Shown one piece after another: positions 7,126-13,690 of a stretch of 24,828 bases of DNA. A model generated the notes under the pieces. The model ran no database searches. It saw only the letters and a program-made list of their open reading frames with translations, and was not told the DNA's origin. Where the stretch lies: positions 1 through 24,828 of the IMG/VR virus record IMGVR_UViG_3300031334_000450, one strand, 5' to 3'. Both the position numbers and the translations under genes were made by a program. The stretch is from a virus. The stretch's first letter is position 1; every line of letters starts with the position of its first letter.

Positions 7126-7343
7126 CGCGCGAGGGCGCGATGGCCTGGGATATCGCATGCCGGGCCACAGGCCAGCTGCGGGTCGCGGACGGCGCAGTGC
7201 TCGGCTGGGATATGGGCGCGGTGCTGGCCATGGCTGCGGCCGGCGGACTCGACCCGAGGGCGGCGGTGGAGCTTCTGCCGGTGATCGAGGCGGCGATGGT
7301 GCGCGCGGTGAACGCCCAGATCCGGGCGCAGCGCCCGCAATAG
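6676..7343 (+). CDS. Tail assembly chaperone, -1 frameshift fusion (lambda gpGT-like)
   Basis: Joined reading of 6676-7020 in frame 0 and 7020-7343 in frame -1, about 222 residues. The ribosome would slip at A AAA AAC (7014-7020) and continue with CGC at 7020. The -1 frame is open from 6876 to the TAG at 7341-7343, and reads as a sensible protein from the slip point: RLSALAEWHFGGGDGYC, a CX2CX3CX2C cluster, then MAWDIACRATGQLRVADGAV and a helical end. The only ATG in this frame near the ORF (7140) has no good ribosome site and would leave out the conserved-looking segment before it. In lambda the same arrangement makes gpG and gpGT in a fixed ratio. Whether the Cys cluster binds zinc is unknown. 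Confidence 0.7.
7014..7059 (+). promoter_or_regulatory. Programmed -1 ribosomal frameshift signal
   Basis: The codons GAA AAA AAC (7012-7020) contain the heptamer A AAA AAC in the correct X XXY YYZ phase. Seven nucleotides later a stem begins: 7028-7040 pairs with 7047-7059 without a bulge (13 pairs, three of them G-U) around a 6-nt loop at 7041-7046. Slippery heptamer, spacer of about 5-9 nt and stable hairpin are the three elements of known -1 frameshift sites. The run of seven As (7013-7019) might also allow transcriptional slippage. Confidence 0.75.
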
Positions 7344-7413
7344 GCGGGCACGCTGTGACAGCCCGCGCGGCAAAGGCACAAACCCGTAAAAGTTAGATTG
7401 ATCGAGGGCCTCA

Positions 7414-9966
7414 ATGACCAGCGCGTCCAAACAGGTGACGGTGCGGCTGGCGGCAGAAGGCGGCCGGCAGGTGCGCGCCGAGCTCAGGGGGATCGGCACC
7501 GACGGCGCCACCGCCTTCCAGCGTCTGGGCTCGGAGATGGAGGCCGCCAATGCGCGTGCCGACCGGTTCTTCCGCCGGCTGCGGATTGCGGCGGCGGCTG
7601 GAGCTGCAGCCGTGGGCGCGGCGGCCACGGCGATGATCCGCAGCGGGCTGCAGGTCGTCGACAGCCAGGCCAAGCTGGCGCAGTCGCTGGGCACCACCGT
7701 CGCCTCGATCCAGACGCTGGAGCGCGCGGGCGAACTGGCGGGCGTGTCGATGTCGGGCATCGAGCAGGCCACCAAGGATCTCACGCGCCGTCTCAGCCAG
7801 GCCGCGGCCGGGACCGGCCCCGCCGCCGACGCGCTGGACCGGCTGGGGCTGTCGGTCACCGACCTGATCGCGCTGCCGCTCGATGAGCGCGTCGGGGCCA
7901 TCAACGCCGCCATCGAGAAGTTCGTGCCGGCGGCCGAGCGTGCGGCCGTGGCGGGCCAGCTTTTCGGCGAGGAAGGCTCGATCGCCATGGGTCGGATCGA
8001 CAGCGCCACGCTGCGCCAGGCGACGAAGGACGTGCGCGCCTTCGGCGTCGTGGTGTCCGCGCAGGACGCGGCACAGATCGAACGGACCAACGATGCGATC
8101 TCACGGCTGGGGCTCATCTGGCGCGGTCTGGCCAACCAGCTGGCGGTGGCCGTGGCCCCCGCTCTGGAGGCCGTGGCCGACGCAATGGCCGCGCTCGCGG
8201 AACGCAGCGGTCCGATGGGCCGCGCCATCGAGCTGGTGCTGGGCAATCTCGACCGGCTGGCCGCCACGCTCGCGGCGGTTGCCGGTCTGGTGGCCGGGCG
8301 CTTTGTGGCCGGGCTGGCAGTGGCAGCTGTCAGCGTGCGCGGGCTGGCCACGGCGTTGGCGCTGTTGCGCGGGGCGCTGATCCGGCTGCCGTTTGTGGCG
8401 CTCGTGATCGGCGCGCAGGAGCTGATCCTGCGCTTCGGCCGGCTGGTCGCGGCGGCAGGAAGTTTCTCCGACGCCCTCGATCTCATGCGCGGCGTGGCCG
8501 CAGAGGTCTGGGACCGGATGGGCACAGGCGCACGGGCGCTCGGCGCGACGATCGCCGCAGCCTGGGCCGGGATCCAGGCCAGCGTGGCCGGCGGCGTGCA
8601 GGCCAGCCTGGACGCTGTCGCGCGCGGCGCCTCGCTTATCGTCAACACCTGGCGCGGGGCTTTTGCAGCAACACGCGCGATCTGGTCCGATCTGCCGGCA
8701 GTGCTGGGCGAGGTCGTGACCGGTGCGGCCAATGCCATGGTGCGCGGCGTGGAGCGAATGCTGAACGCGGTGATCGGGCGCGTGAACCGCTTCATCGCGG
8801 GGATCAACACGGTGCTTGGCGCATTGCCGGCATGGGCCGTGGGCGATGGCGGGCTGCGCATCGGCGCGCTGGACGATGTCAGCCTTGGCGGTATCGAGGC
8901 CCGGTTCGCAGGCGCGGCGCGTGATGCCGGCGGCCGGGCGGCGGAGGCGTTCACGCGAGGATTCGAGCGGGAGTACCGCATCCCCGATCTCGGGCTCGGC
9001 GCCTATGCCGAGGAGGCCCGCGCGACGCAGGACGCGCTCCAAGGCGTGGCCGACGAACTGCGCGCCGCGGCGACCGGCCCACTGGAGTCGGTCGAGGCGA
9101 TCCGCGAGGTGCTGGCGCGGACCTCGAAGGTGGCCGATGCGTCAGCGGACTCCGTGGCCGGGATCGGGGACGCCTTCGACGGGATCGCCGGCGGGGAGGA
9201 TGGGAGCTTCGGCACAAGTTCCGGCAGCGGGGGCGCGGCGGGGCGCGCAACCAACGCGGCCACGGAGGCCGGCAACGCGATCGCGGCGGCCGGCGAGACG
9301 GCGGCGCGGGGCTGGGATGCGGTCGCCGACAGCCTGCAGGACTATGCCGACAGCGCGATGGAGACCGGCCGGCAGATCGGCGAGGCGCTGGTCAGCGCGT
9401 TTCGCGGGGCCGAGGACGCGCTTCTGACGCTGGTCACGAAGGGCAAGGTGGATTTCCGCGATCTGGCGAACTCGATCCTGGAGGACATCACCCGCATCGC
9501 GCTGCGCTCGGCGGTGCTCGGGCCGCTCGCCAACTGGCTGGGCGGCGCGCTCGGCGGGATCGGAGGCGGGCTTGGAGGCAGCTTGGGCGGCAGCCTCACC
9601 GCGGCGGTGGCGCATTCCGGCGGCGTGATCGGCGTCTCGGCACTGCCGCATCGCGAGGTGCCGGCCATGGCCTTCGCCGGAGCACCCCGACTGCATGCGG
9701 GTGGCATGGTCGGGCTCCAACGCAGTTCTGGCGTTGCGGGCCTGCGGCCCGACGAGGTCCCCGCGATCCTGCAACTCGGCGAGCGGGTGCTGTCGCGCCG
9801 CGAGGTCGCCGAGGGGCAGCGCGGCGGCGGTGGCAGCGGCCGTGACGGCGGTGTCACAATCAACATGAGCATCTCCACGCCGGATGCCGACAGCTTCCGC
9901 CGGTCGCAGGGCCAGATCACCGCCGAGATGAGCCGCGCCATCGCGCGGGCGCGGCGCAATCGGTAG
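7414..9966 (+). CDS. Phage tail tape measure protein
   Basis: An 850-residue tape measure protein that sets tail length and leaves the tube ahead of the DNA. The N-terminus (TSASKQVTVRLAAEGGRQVR, then a coiled-coil region and AAAAGAAAVGAAATAM) is typical. The middle has hydrophobic segments (residues about 280-345, TLAAVAGLVAGRFVAGLAVA) that could insert in the host membrane. Residues about 642-710 match the lambda gpH C-terminal domain (DYADSAMETGRQIGEALVSA, LVTKGKVDFRDLANSILEDI, RIALRSAVLGPLANWLGGAL). At roughly 1.5 angstrom per residue the tail would be near 125 nm, an estimate from the general rule. The ATG at 7414 follows GAGGG. It is the last phage gene before the second accessory cassette. 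Confidence 0.93.
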   Translation: MTSASKQVTVRLAAEGGRQVRAELRGIGTDGATAFQRLGSEMEAANARADRFFRRLRIAAAAGAAAVGAAATAMIRSGLQVVDSQAKLAQSLGTTVASIQTLERAGELAGVSMSGIEQATKDLTRRLSQAAAGTGPAADALDRLGLSVTDLIALPLDERVGAINAAIEKFVPAAERAAVAGQLFGEEGSIAMGRIDSATLRQATKDVRAFGVVVSAQDAAQIERTNDAISRLGLIWRGLANQLAVAVAPALEAVADAMAALAERSGPMGRAIELVLGNLDRLAATLAAVAGLVAGRFVAGLAVAAVSVRGLATALALLRGALIRLPFVALVIGAQELILRFGRLVAAAGSFSDALDLMRGVAAEVWDRMGTGARALGATIAAAWAGIQASVAGGVQASLDAVARGASLIVNTWRGAFAATRAIWSDLPAVLGEVVTGAANAMVRGVERMLNAVIGRVNRFIAGINTVLGALPAWAVGDGGLRIGALDDVSLGGIEARFAGAARDAGGRAAEAFTRGFEREYRIPDLGLGAYAEEARATQDALQGVADELRAAATGPLESVEAIREVLARTSKVADASADSVAGIGDAFDGIAGGEDGSFGTSSGSGGAAGRATNAATEAGNAIAAAGETAARGWDAVADSLQDYADSAMETGRQIGEALVSAFRGAEDALLTLVTKGKVDFRDLANSILEDITRIALRSAVLGPLANWLGGALGGIGGGLGGSLGGSLTAAVAHSGGVIGVSALPHREVPAMAFAGAPRLHAGGMVGLQRSSGVAGLRPDEVPAILQLGERVLSRREVAEGQRGGGGSGRDGGVTINMSISTPDADSFRRSQGQITAEMSRAIARARRNR

Positions 9967-10091
9967 TGCTTGCCACCTGACAAAAGATACCCGGCACGCC
10001 TCCTCGTGCACCCCGGTTGCTCGTGCAAAGGTTCGAAGGACAGCTATGCGGACAATCCGGTCATTGACCTATCCAGAGACGTCAGTAAGTT

Positions 10092-10104
10092 AATTTGGCA
10101 AATT
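10092..10104. repeat. AT-rich palindrome upstream of the two-TM protein gene
   Basis: AATTTG-G-CAAATT is a perfect 6-bp inverted repeat around one base, in a clearly AT-rich patch of otherwise GC-rich DNA, 55 nt before the start of the small membrane protein gene. It could be an operator or part of a promoter; no -10/-35 pair is convincing. It may be chance. Confidence 0.35.
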
Positions 10105-10158
10105 CCATGTCAGCCAGCATTCGCGCGCCAGCATCACTTCCATTCTTCGGAGGGCAAT

Positions 10159-10386
10159 ATGCTTCACGAAAAGCTGCAGAAGTTAAAAGGACCGACCTTA
10201 TTCGGCGCCACGCAAGCCGCTGTGATTATTTCAGTTTGCCTATTTCTTCCGGTTCCGGAAAGATACTCGGGGAGTGCCGAGATCGAACGCGGTGTCAGCT
10301 GGTTGGGAATAGGCTTGGTCTGGGTGTGTACCACCATCGTGATCGGGGCACTGCACTACTTACTTGATTCCCGAGACCGTTCTTAG
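10159..10386 (+). CDS. Small two-TM membrane protein, unknown function
   Basis: A 75-residue protein with a charged N-terminus (MLHEKLQKLKG), a first membrane segment (residues about 17-32, ATQAAVIISVCLFLPV), a short loop (PERYSGSAEIERG) and a second membrane segment (about 47-66, WLGIGLVWVCTTIVIGALHY), then LLDSRDRS. Both ends are probably cytoplasmic. I chose the ATG at 10159 because GGAGGG lies 4-5 nt upstream; the frame extends further upstream to 9970 but that part has no protein character. I do not recognise a family. Its place after the tape measure gene and its different base composition suggest a transferred accessory gene; superinfection exclusion is possible but unsupported. Confidence 0.6.
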   Translation: MLHEKLQKLKGPTLFGATQAAVIISVCLFLPVPERYSGSAEIERGVSWLGIGLVWVCTTIVIGALHYLLDSRDRS

Positions 10387-10504
10387 TTTGGGCTCGGAAG
10401 GGCCTTGCGGCGGTGCGGCAGGCTGATTGCCGACCGACAGCACTGCGGACAGAACGGCCGTTCTTATAGTCATGTTGAGCCTCACCGCCGGGGATCTGGC
10501 TGGC

Positions 10505-10969
10505 CTACCTCGATCGCATCCCGTAGGTTTCTCGGCTGCGCCTTATGTGTTCATCGGCATCCCGTTCAGGGAAGAACCGCCAGCTTGGAGCGAGTATGGG
10601 CACGGTCTTTTCGACGCGGACCTCTATCACGTTCCTGATCGGAAAATCGGGACCGGCCTTCTCCCGCAGAGGAGGGACAAGAGCTTCGAACCTCGATGCC
10701 CCGTCCTCGATTATTTCGGCTGCTCCGATTAGCTTGTGCCCTCGCTCCCGAAAGACGTCTATCAAACTGACGCAGACGCGCGGATGCGTCTGGATCGCCC
10801 GGATCGAACCGGCCGAGGCGATGTCGGCGATCACGAAGCTGTCCCCTTCGTGATGCCATATCTCCTTTGGAGAAACGCTTGGCTGTCCCTTCCGATCTAC
10901 GGTCGCCAACCAGCAGAGCACGGCATGGCGGCAGGTGTCCGCGACGGTCCATTCCGCGTCTTCGCTCAT
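10505..10969 (-). CDS. Pyridoxamine 5'-phosphate oxidase family flavoprotein
   Basis: A 154-residue protein of the PNPOx-like split-barrel family, which usually binds FMN or a related cofactor (F420, heme). The core is visible: HAVLCWLATVDRKGQPSVSP then KEIWHHEGDSFVIADIAS, SAGSIRAIQTHPRVCVSLID, and GHKLIGAAEIIEDG. Proteins of this size are generally not true PdxH enzymes; the substrate is unknown. The C-terminus (APSWRFFPERDADEHIRRSR) is typical of short members. The start lies 12 nt after the LysE stop, so the two are very likely one minus-strand operon. A weak AGGA/GAGGA element precedes the ATG. Confidence 0.8.
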   Translation of the reverse strand: MSEDAEWTVADTCRHAVLCWLATVDRKGQPSVSPKEIWHHEGDSFVIADIASAGSIRAIQTHPRVCVSLIDVFRERGHKLIGAAEIIEDGASRFEALVPPLREKAGPDFPIRNVIEVRVEKTVPILAPSWRFFPERDADEHIRRSRETYGMRSR

Positions 10970-10981
10970 TTCCTACTATCC

Positions 10982-11623
10982 TCAGTTTCGGGCCATTGCC
11001 AGCTTGGTGCCGAAGACCACCAGAACGACGCCTATCACACGCTCGATCCACGCGCCCGCACGAACGTAGACGGCTCGTGCCGGGACGCTCGACAGAAGCG
11101 AGACAACGAGACCATACCAAACAACCTCGACAGCGAAGGACGCTGCAAGGATCGTAGTCTTCGTGAGCAAGGCTGCATCCGGCGGGACAGCAACGGCATA
11201 AAGACCAACGAAAAACATGATCCCCTTGGGGTTGGAAAGATTTACTATGCCGCCGATCCTGAAACCGCGCAGGAAGGCTAAAGTCCGGTGCTGGTCGGTT
11301 CCGTTAGCATCTGTTCCCTCGTTCTGAGCGGCCGTCCCGGCATGACGCCACGATTGAATGCCGAGCCATACCAGATACAGGCCGCCAGCGATTTGAACGG
11401 CGCGCGTTAGCCAACCGATGCGTTCGAGTATGACCGACAGTCCGGCTATCGCCAGCACCGCACAAAACGTCGCCGCACAGGCCAGGCCAAGCGTTGCTCC
11501 CCACGCCGTAGTCTTCTCTCCGCGCAGGGCCAACTTCGAGATCAGAGCGAAGTTGGGACCGGGGCTGACCACAATAGCGATGTAGAGAACCAGAACGGTC
11601 AGAACGATGTGGGGATCAAACAT
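10982..11623 (-). CDS. LysE/RhtB family exporter
   Basis: A 213-residue membrane protein of the LysE translocator family, which exports amino acids and related metabolites. The family signature SPGPNFALISKLALRGEKTT (residues about 20-39) follows the first membrane segment, and there are about six hydrophobic segments, with the conserved NLSNPKGIMFFVGLYAVAVP near residue 130. The ATG at 11623 has GGAGG 8 nt upstream; that ribosome site lies in a possible hairpin. It is first in a two-gene operon with the PNPOx-like gene, antisense to the phage late operon. Substrate cannot be assigned. Confidence 0.88.
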   Translation of the reverse strand: MFDPHIVLTVLVLYIAIVVSPGPNFALISKLALRGEKTTAWGATLGLACAATFCAVLAIAGLSVILERIGWLTRAVQIAGGLYLVWLGIQSWRHAGTAAQNEGTDANGTDQHRTLAFLRGFRIGGIVNLSNPKGIMFFVGLYAVAVPPDAALLTKTTILAASFAVEVVWYGLVVSLLSSVPARAVYVRAGAWIERVIGVVLVVFGTKLAMARN

Positions 11624-11630
11624 GTGTGGA

Positions 11631-11670
11631 ACCTCCGACTACCTCGTCAGCCTATCGGATTATCGGAGGT
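11631..11670 (-). promoter_or_regulatory. Possible anti-Shine-Dalgarno hairpin in the lysE leader
   Basis: On the minus strand ACCTCCGA (11670-11663) can pair perfectly with TCGGAGGT (11638-11631), leaving a 24-nt loop. The second arm contains the GGAGG ribosome site used by the exporter gene, so pairing would block translation. It does not look like a known lysine riboswitch, which is far longer. The pairing is seen; a regulatory role is inferred. Confidence 0.4.
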
Positions 11671-11806
11671 CCTGAAAGGCGGATTAGGGCTCCTGGCGGT
11701 CATCTGATAGTTTCGCTCAGGGATTTTAGAATAGTGTCCGAAACCCGGCTTCCATCGGGAACCTTGTGTCGGGCGGCGAACACCGAGGGCCAATGAAAGG
11801 CAATCC

Positions 11807-12409
11807 ATGACCGACTTTCACGATGTGCAGTTCCCTGCCACCATCGCGTACGGGGCCAGTGGCGGGCCGCGGTTCCTGACGGCGATCACCGCCACGCAGA
11901 GCGGCCGCGAGCAGCGCGTGGCGCAGTGGCAGCGCTCCCGCGGCGAATGGAACGTCTCCACGGGCATCCGCTCGCGTGCCGATGTCGCCGCATTCCTCGC
12001 CTTTTTCTACGCCCGCCGCGGCCGCGCACACGGGTTCCGCTTCCGGGACTGGACGGATTTCCGCGCCAGCGATCAACATCTCGGCACTGGCGACGGCGAA
12101 GAGACTGCCTTCCAGTTGTTGCGGCGCTATGACAGCGGCGGTGCGGTGCATGAGCGGCGGATCACGCGCCCGGTCGAGGGCACTGTGACGGTTTATCGCG
12201 ATGGCGTCAAAGCAACGTCCGGGGTGTCGATCGATCACACGGCGGGCCAAGTGACGTTCTCAAGCGCCCCTGACGCGGGAACCGAGATCTCCGCGGATTT
12301 CGAGTTCGACGTCCCCGCACGGTTCGACACCGATGCCGCCGATCTCACCGTGGAGACCTACGAGATGCAGCAATGGGGCCGCATTACCGTGGTGGAGATC
12401 CGCGAATGA
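11807..12409 (+). CDS. DUF2460 distal tail protein (RcGTA gp12-like)
   Basis: A 200-residue protein of the DUF2460/TIGR02217 family, homologous to RcGTA gp12, the distal tail protein that joins the tube to the baseplate. Visible family features: FHDVQFPATIAYGASGGPRF at the N-terminus, the W-S/RGEWNVSTGIRS region, the aromatic FLAFFYARRGRAHGFRFRDW block, and a beta-rich C-terminus (PVEGTVTVYRDGV, GQVTFSSAPDAGTEISADFE). A GAAAGG element precedes the ATG at 11807. Its stop overlaps the start of the next gene (ATGA). It restarts the phage operon after the second accessory cassette. Confidence 0.9.
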   Translation: MTDFHDVQFPATIAYGASGGPRFLTAITATQSGREQRVAQWQRSRGEWNVSTGIRSRADVAAFLAFFYARRGRAHGFRFRDWTDFRASDQHLGTGDGEETAFQLLRRYDSGGAVHERRITRPVEGTVTVYRDGVKATSGVSIDHTAGQVTFSSAPDAGTEISADFEFDVPARFDTDAADLTVETYEMQQWGRITVVEIRE

Positions 12410-13269
12410 AGACGGTATCCCCCGAACTTGCTGCGCATCTCGAGGGCGATGTGCTCACGCTGGCCACCTGCTGGCGCCTCGCGCGCCGCGACGGGGTGGT
12501 GTTTCGCGCGACCGATCACGATGGCGATCTCGCGGTCGACGGCGAGGTCTACCGCGCCCGTGCAGGGTATTCGCGCACCGCCGTGGCCTCCGAGGCCGGG
12601 CTCGCGGTCGGCAATGTCGATCTCGAGGGCGTGCTCGACGATGCCGGGCTCGAGGCGGACGCGCTGCGCGCCGGTCTCTATGACGGCGCCGAGGTGCGGA
12701 TCTTCGTGGTCAACTGGCAGGACCCGTCGCAGGGCACGCTCCGGCTGCGCCGCGGCTGGCTGGGCGAGGTCACGCTGTCGAGCGAGGGCCGGTGGCGCAC
12801 CGAGCTGCGCGGTATGTCCCAGGTGCTCGCACAGCGGCTGATCGAGCCCTACACGCCCGACTGCCGCGCCGATCTCGGCGATGCGCGCTGCGGGGTGGCG
12901 ATCACGGATCCGGAGTGGACGCGACCGGGCCTCGTCACCGCACCGCTGGACGCGCTGTCGTTTACCGCGGCGATCGACGTTGAGGGCAAGCCCGACGACT
13001 GGTTCGCCGGCGGGGTGATCATCTTCACGTCGGGGCAGAACAGCGGCCGGGCCATCGAGGTGCGCGGCTCGGATCTGGCGACGGGCGATCTCGTGCTCTC
13101 CTTCCCGCCGCCCTTCCCGGTCGGGACGGGCGACGCGTTCGAGATCTATCCGGGCTGCGACAAGCGGCTCTCCACCTGCATCGATCGCTTCGACAATGTG
13201 CTCAATTTCCGGGGCGATCCCTTCGTGCCCGGCGCCGACAAGCTGACGGAGACACCCAATGCCCGGTGA
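12406..13269 (+). CDS. DUF2163 baseplate hub protein (RcGTA gp13-like)
   Basis: A 287-residue protein of the DUF2163/BR0599 family, equivalent to the RcGTA hub protein gp13 and functionally to lambda gpL. The N-terminus (LEGDVLTLATCWRLARRDGV, FRATDHDGDLAVDG) and the YSRTAVASEAGLAVGNVD segment are characteristic. Four cysteines, C153, C162, C251 and C258, are spaced like the ligands of the [4Fe-4S] cluster reported for hub proteins of this class; cluster binding here is inferred. I chose the ATG at 12406 because it overlaps the preceding stop, giving the usual N-terminus; an upstream start at 12373 would add residues that overlap gp12. It overlaps the peptidase gene by 11 nt. Confidence 0.9.
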   Translation: MKTVSPELAAHLEGDVLTLATCWRLARRDGVVFRATDHDGDLAVDGEVYRARAGYSRTAVASEAGLAVGNVDLEGVLDDAGLEADALRAGLYDGAEVRIFVVNWQDPSQGTLRLRRGWLGEVTLSSEGRWRTELRGMSQVLAQRLIEPYTPDCRADLGDARCGVAITDPEWTRPGLVTAPLDALSFTAAIDVEGKPDDWFAGGVIIFTSGQNSGRAIEVRGSDLATGDLVLSFPPPFPVGTGDAFEIYPGCDKRLSTCIDRFDNVLNFRGDPFVPGADKLTETPNAR

Positions 13270-13690
13270 GCCAGTCCGCGCTGAGGAGATCGTTACCGAG
13301 GCGCGCCGCTGGATCGGGGCGCGCTGGCGCCATCAGGGCCGCGGGCCGGCCGGCGTGGATTGCATCGGGTTGCTGATCGTGGTCGCCGATGCGCTCGGCG
13401 TGCCGCATCACGATGTGCAGGGCTACGACCGGCGCGCGACCGGCACGAGGTTGCTGGAGAAATTTGCGGTCGATCTCGATCCGGTTGCGATTGCGGACGC
13501 GCGCCCCGGCGATATCCTGGTCTTTGCCGAGACCAGCTATCCCTGCCATGCGGGGTTCCTGACCGCGCGGCACGGTGTCCCGCATCTTTTGCACGCGCAT
13601 GCGCTGCGGCGCTGCGTGCTCGAGGAGCCGCTGATCGAGCCATGGCTGTCGCGCCGTCGTGCCGCCTGGCGCATCCCAGAGGTGGTCTGA
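13259..13690 (+). CDS. NlpC/P60 tail peptidase (RcGTA gp14-like)
   Basis: A 143-residue cysteine peptidase of the NlpC/P60 superfamily, which would cut peptide bonds in peptidoglycan when the tail penetrates the wall. The catalytic Cys is C35 in GVDCIGLLIVVADALG, the His is H97 in YPCHAGFL, and the third polar residue is probably H112 or H114 in LLHAHALRRC. Length and position between the hub and the large tail-tip gene match RcGTA gp14 and the N-terminal part of lambda gpK. The start at 13259 overlaps the DUF2163 stop, and its own TGA overlaps the next ATG (TGATG). Confidence 0.9.
   Translation: MPGEPVRAEEIVTEARRWIGARWRHQGRGPAGVDCIGLLIVVADALGVPHHDVQGYDRRATGTRLLEKFAVDLDPVAIADARPGDILVFAETSYPCHAGFLTARHGVPHLLHAHALRRCVLEEPLIEPWLSRRRAAWRIPEVV

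Noticed and set aside
6773-7396. 207-residue plus frame across the chaperone region
   Set aside because: It lies in the third frame, is Arg/Pro-rich, and does not join the two convincing halves; the frame 0 and frame -1 reading explains the region better.
4826-7414. 862-residue open frame on the minus strand
   Set aside because: It runs antisense to the tail terminator, tube and chaperone genes. The translation is Arg/Ala/Gly/Pro-rich with no domain; it is a shadow caused by high GC3.
6981-8981. 666-residue minus-strand frame rich in Ser, Ala and Arg
   Set aside because: Antisense to the tape measure gene, composition typical of a reversed GC-rich gene, no motif or ribosome site.
10405-10732. 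Two plus-strand frames (10405-10638 and 10427-10732)
   Set aside because: They lie largely antisense to the PNPOx-like gene, which has clear family motifs, and have no convincing ribosome site.
11624-11700. Lysine riboswitch upstream of lysE
   Set aside because: The leader is too short and lacks the five-helix core; only a simple anti-SD hairpin is visible.
13360-13689. 110-residue N-terminal extension of the large tail-tip protein
   Set aside because: It is an out-of-frame reading of the NlpC/P60 gene; ATG 13690 overlaps the peptidase stop and begins with family-like sequence.
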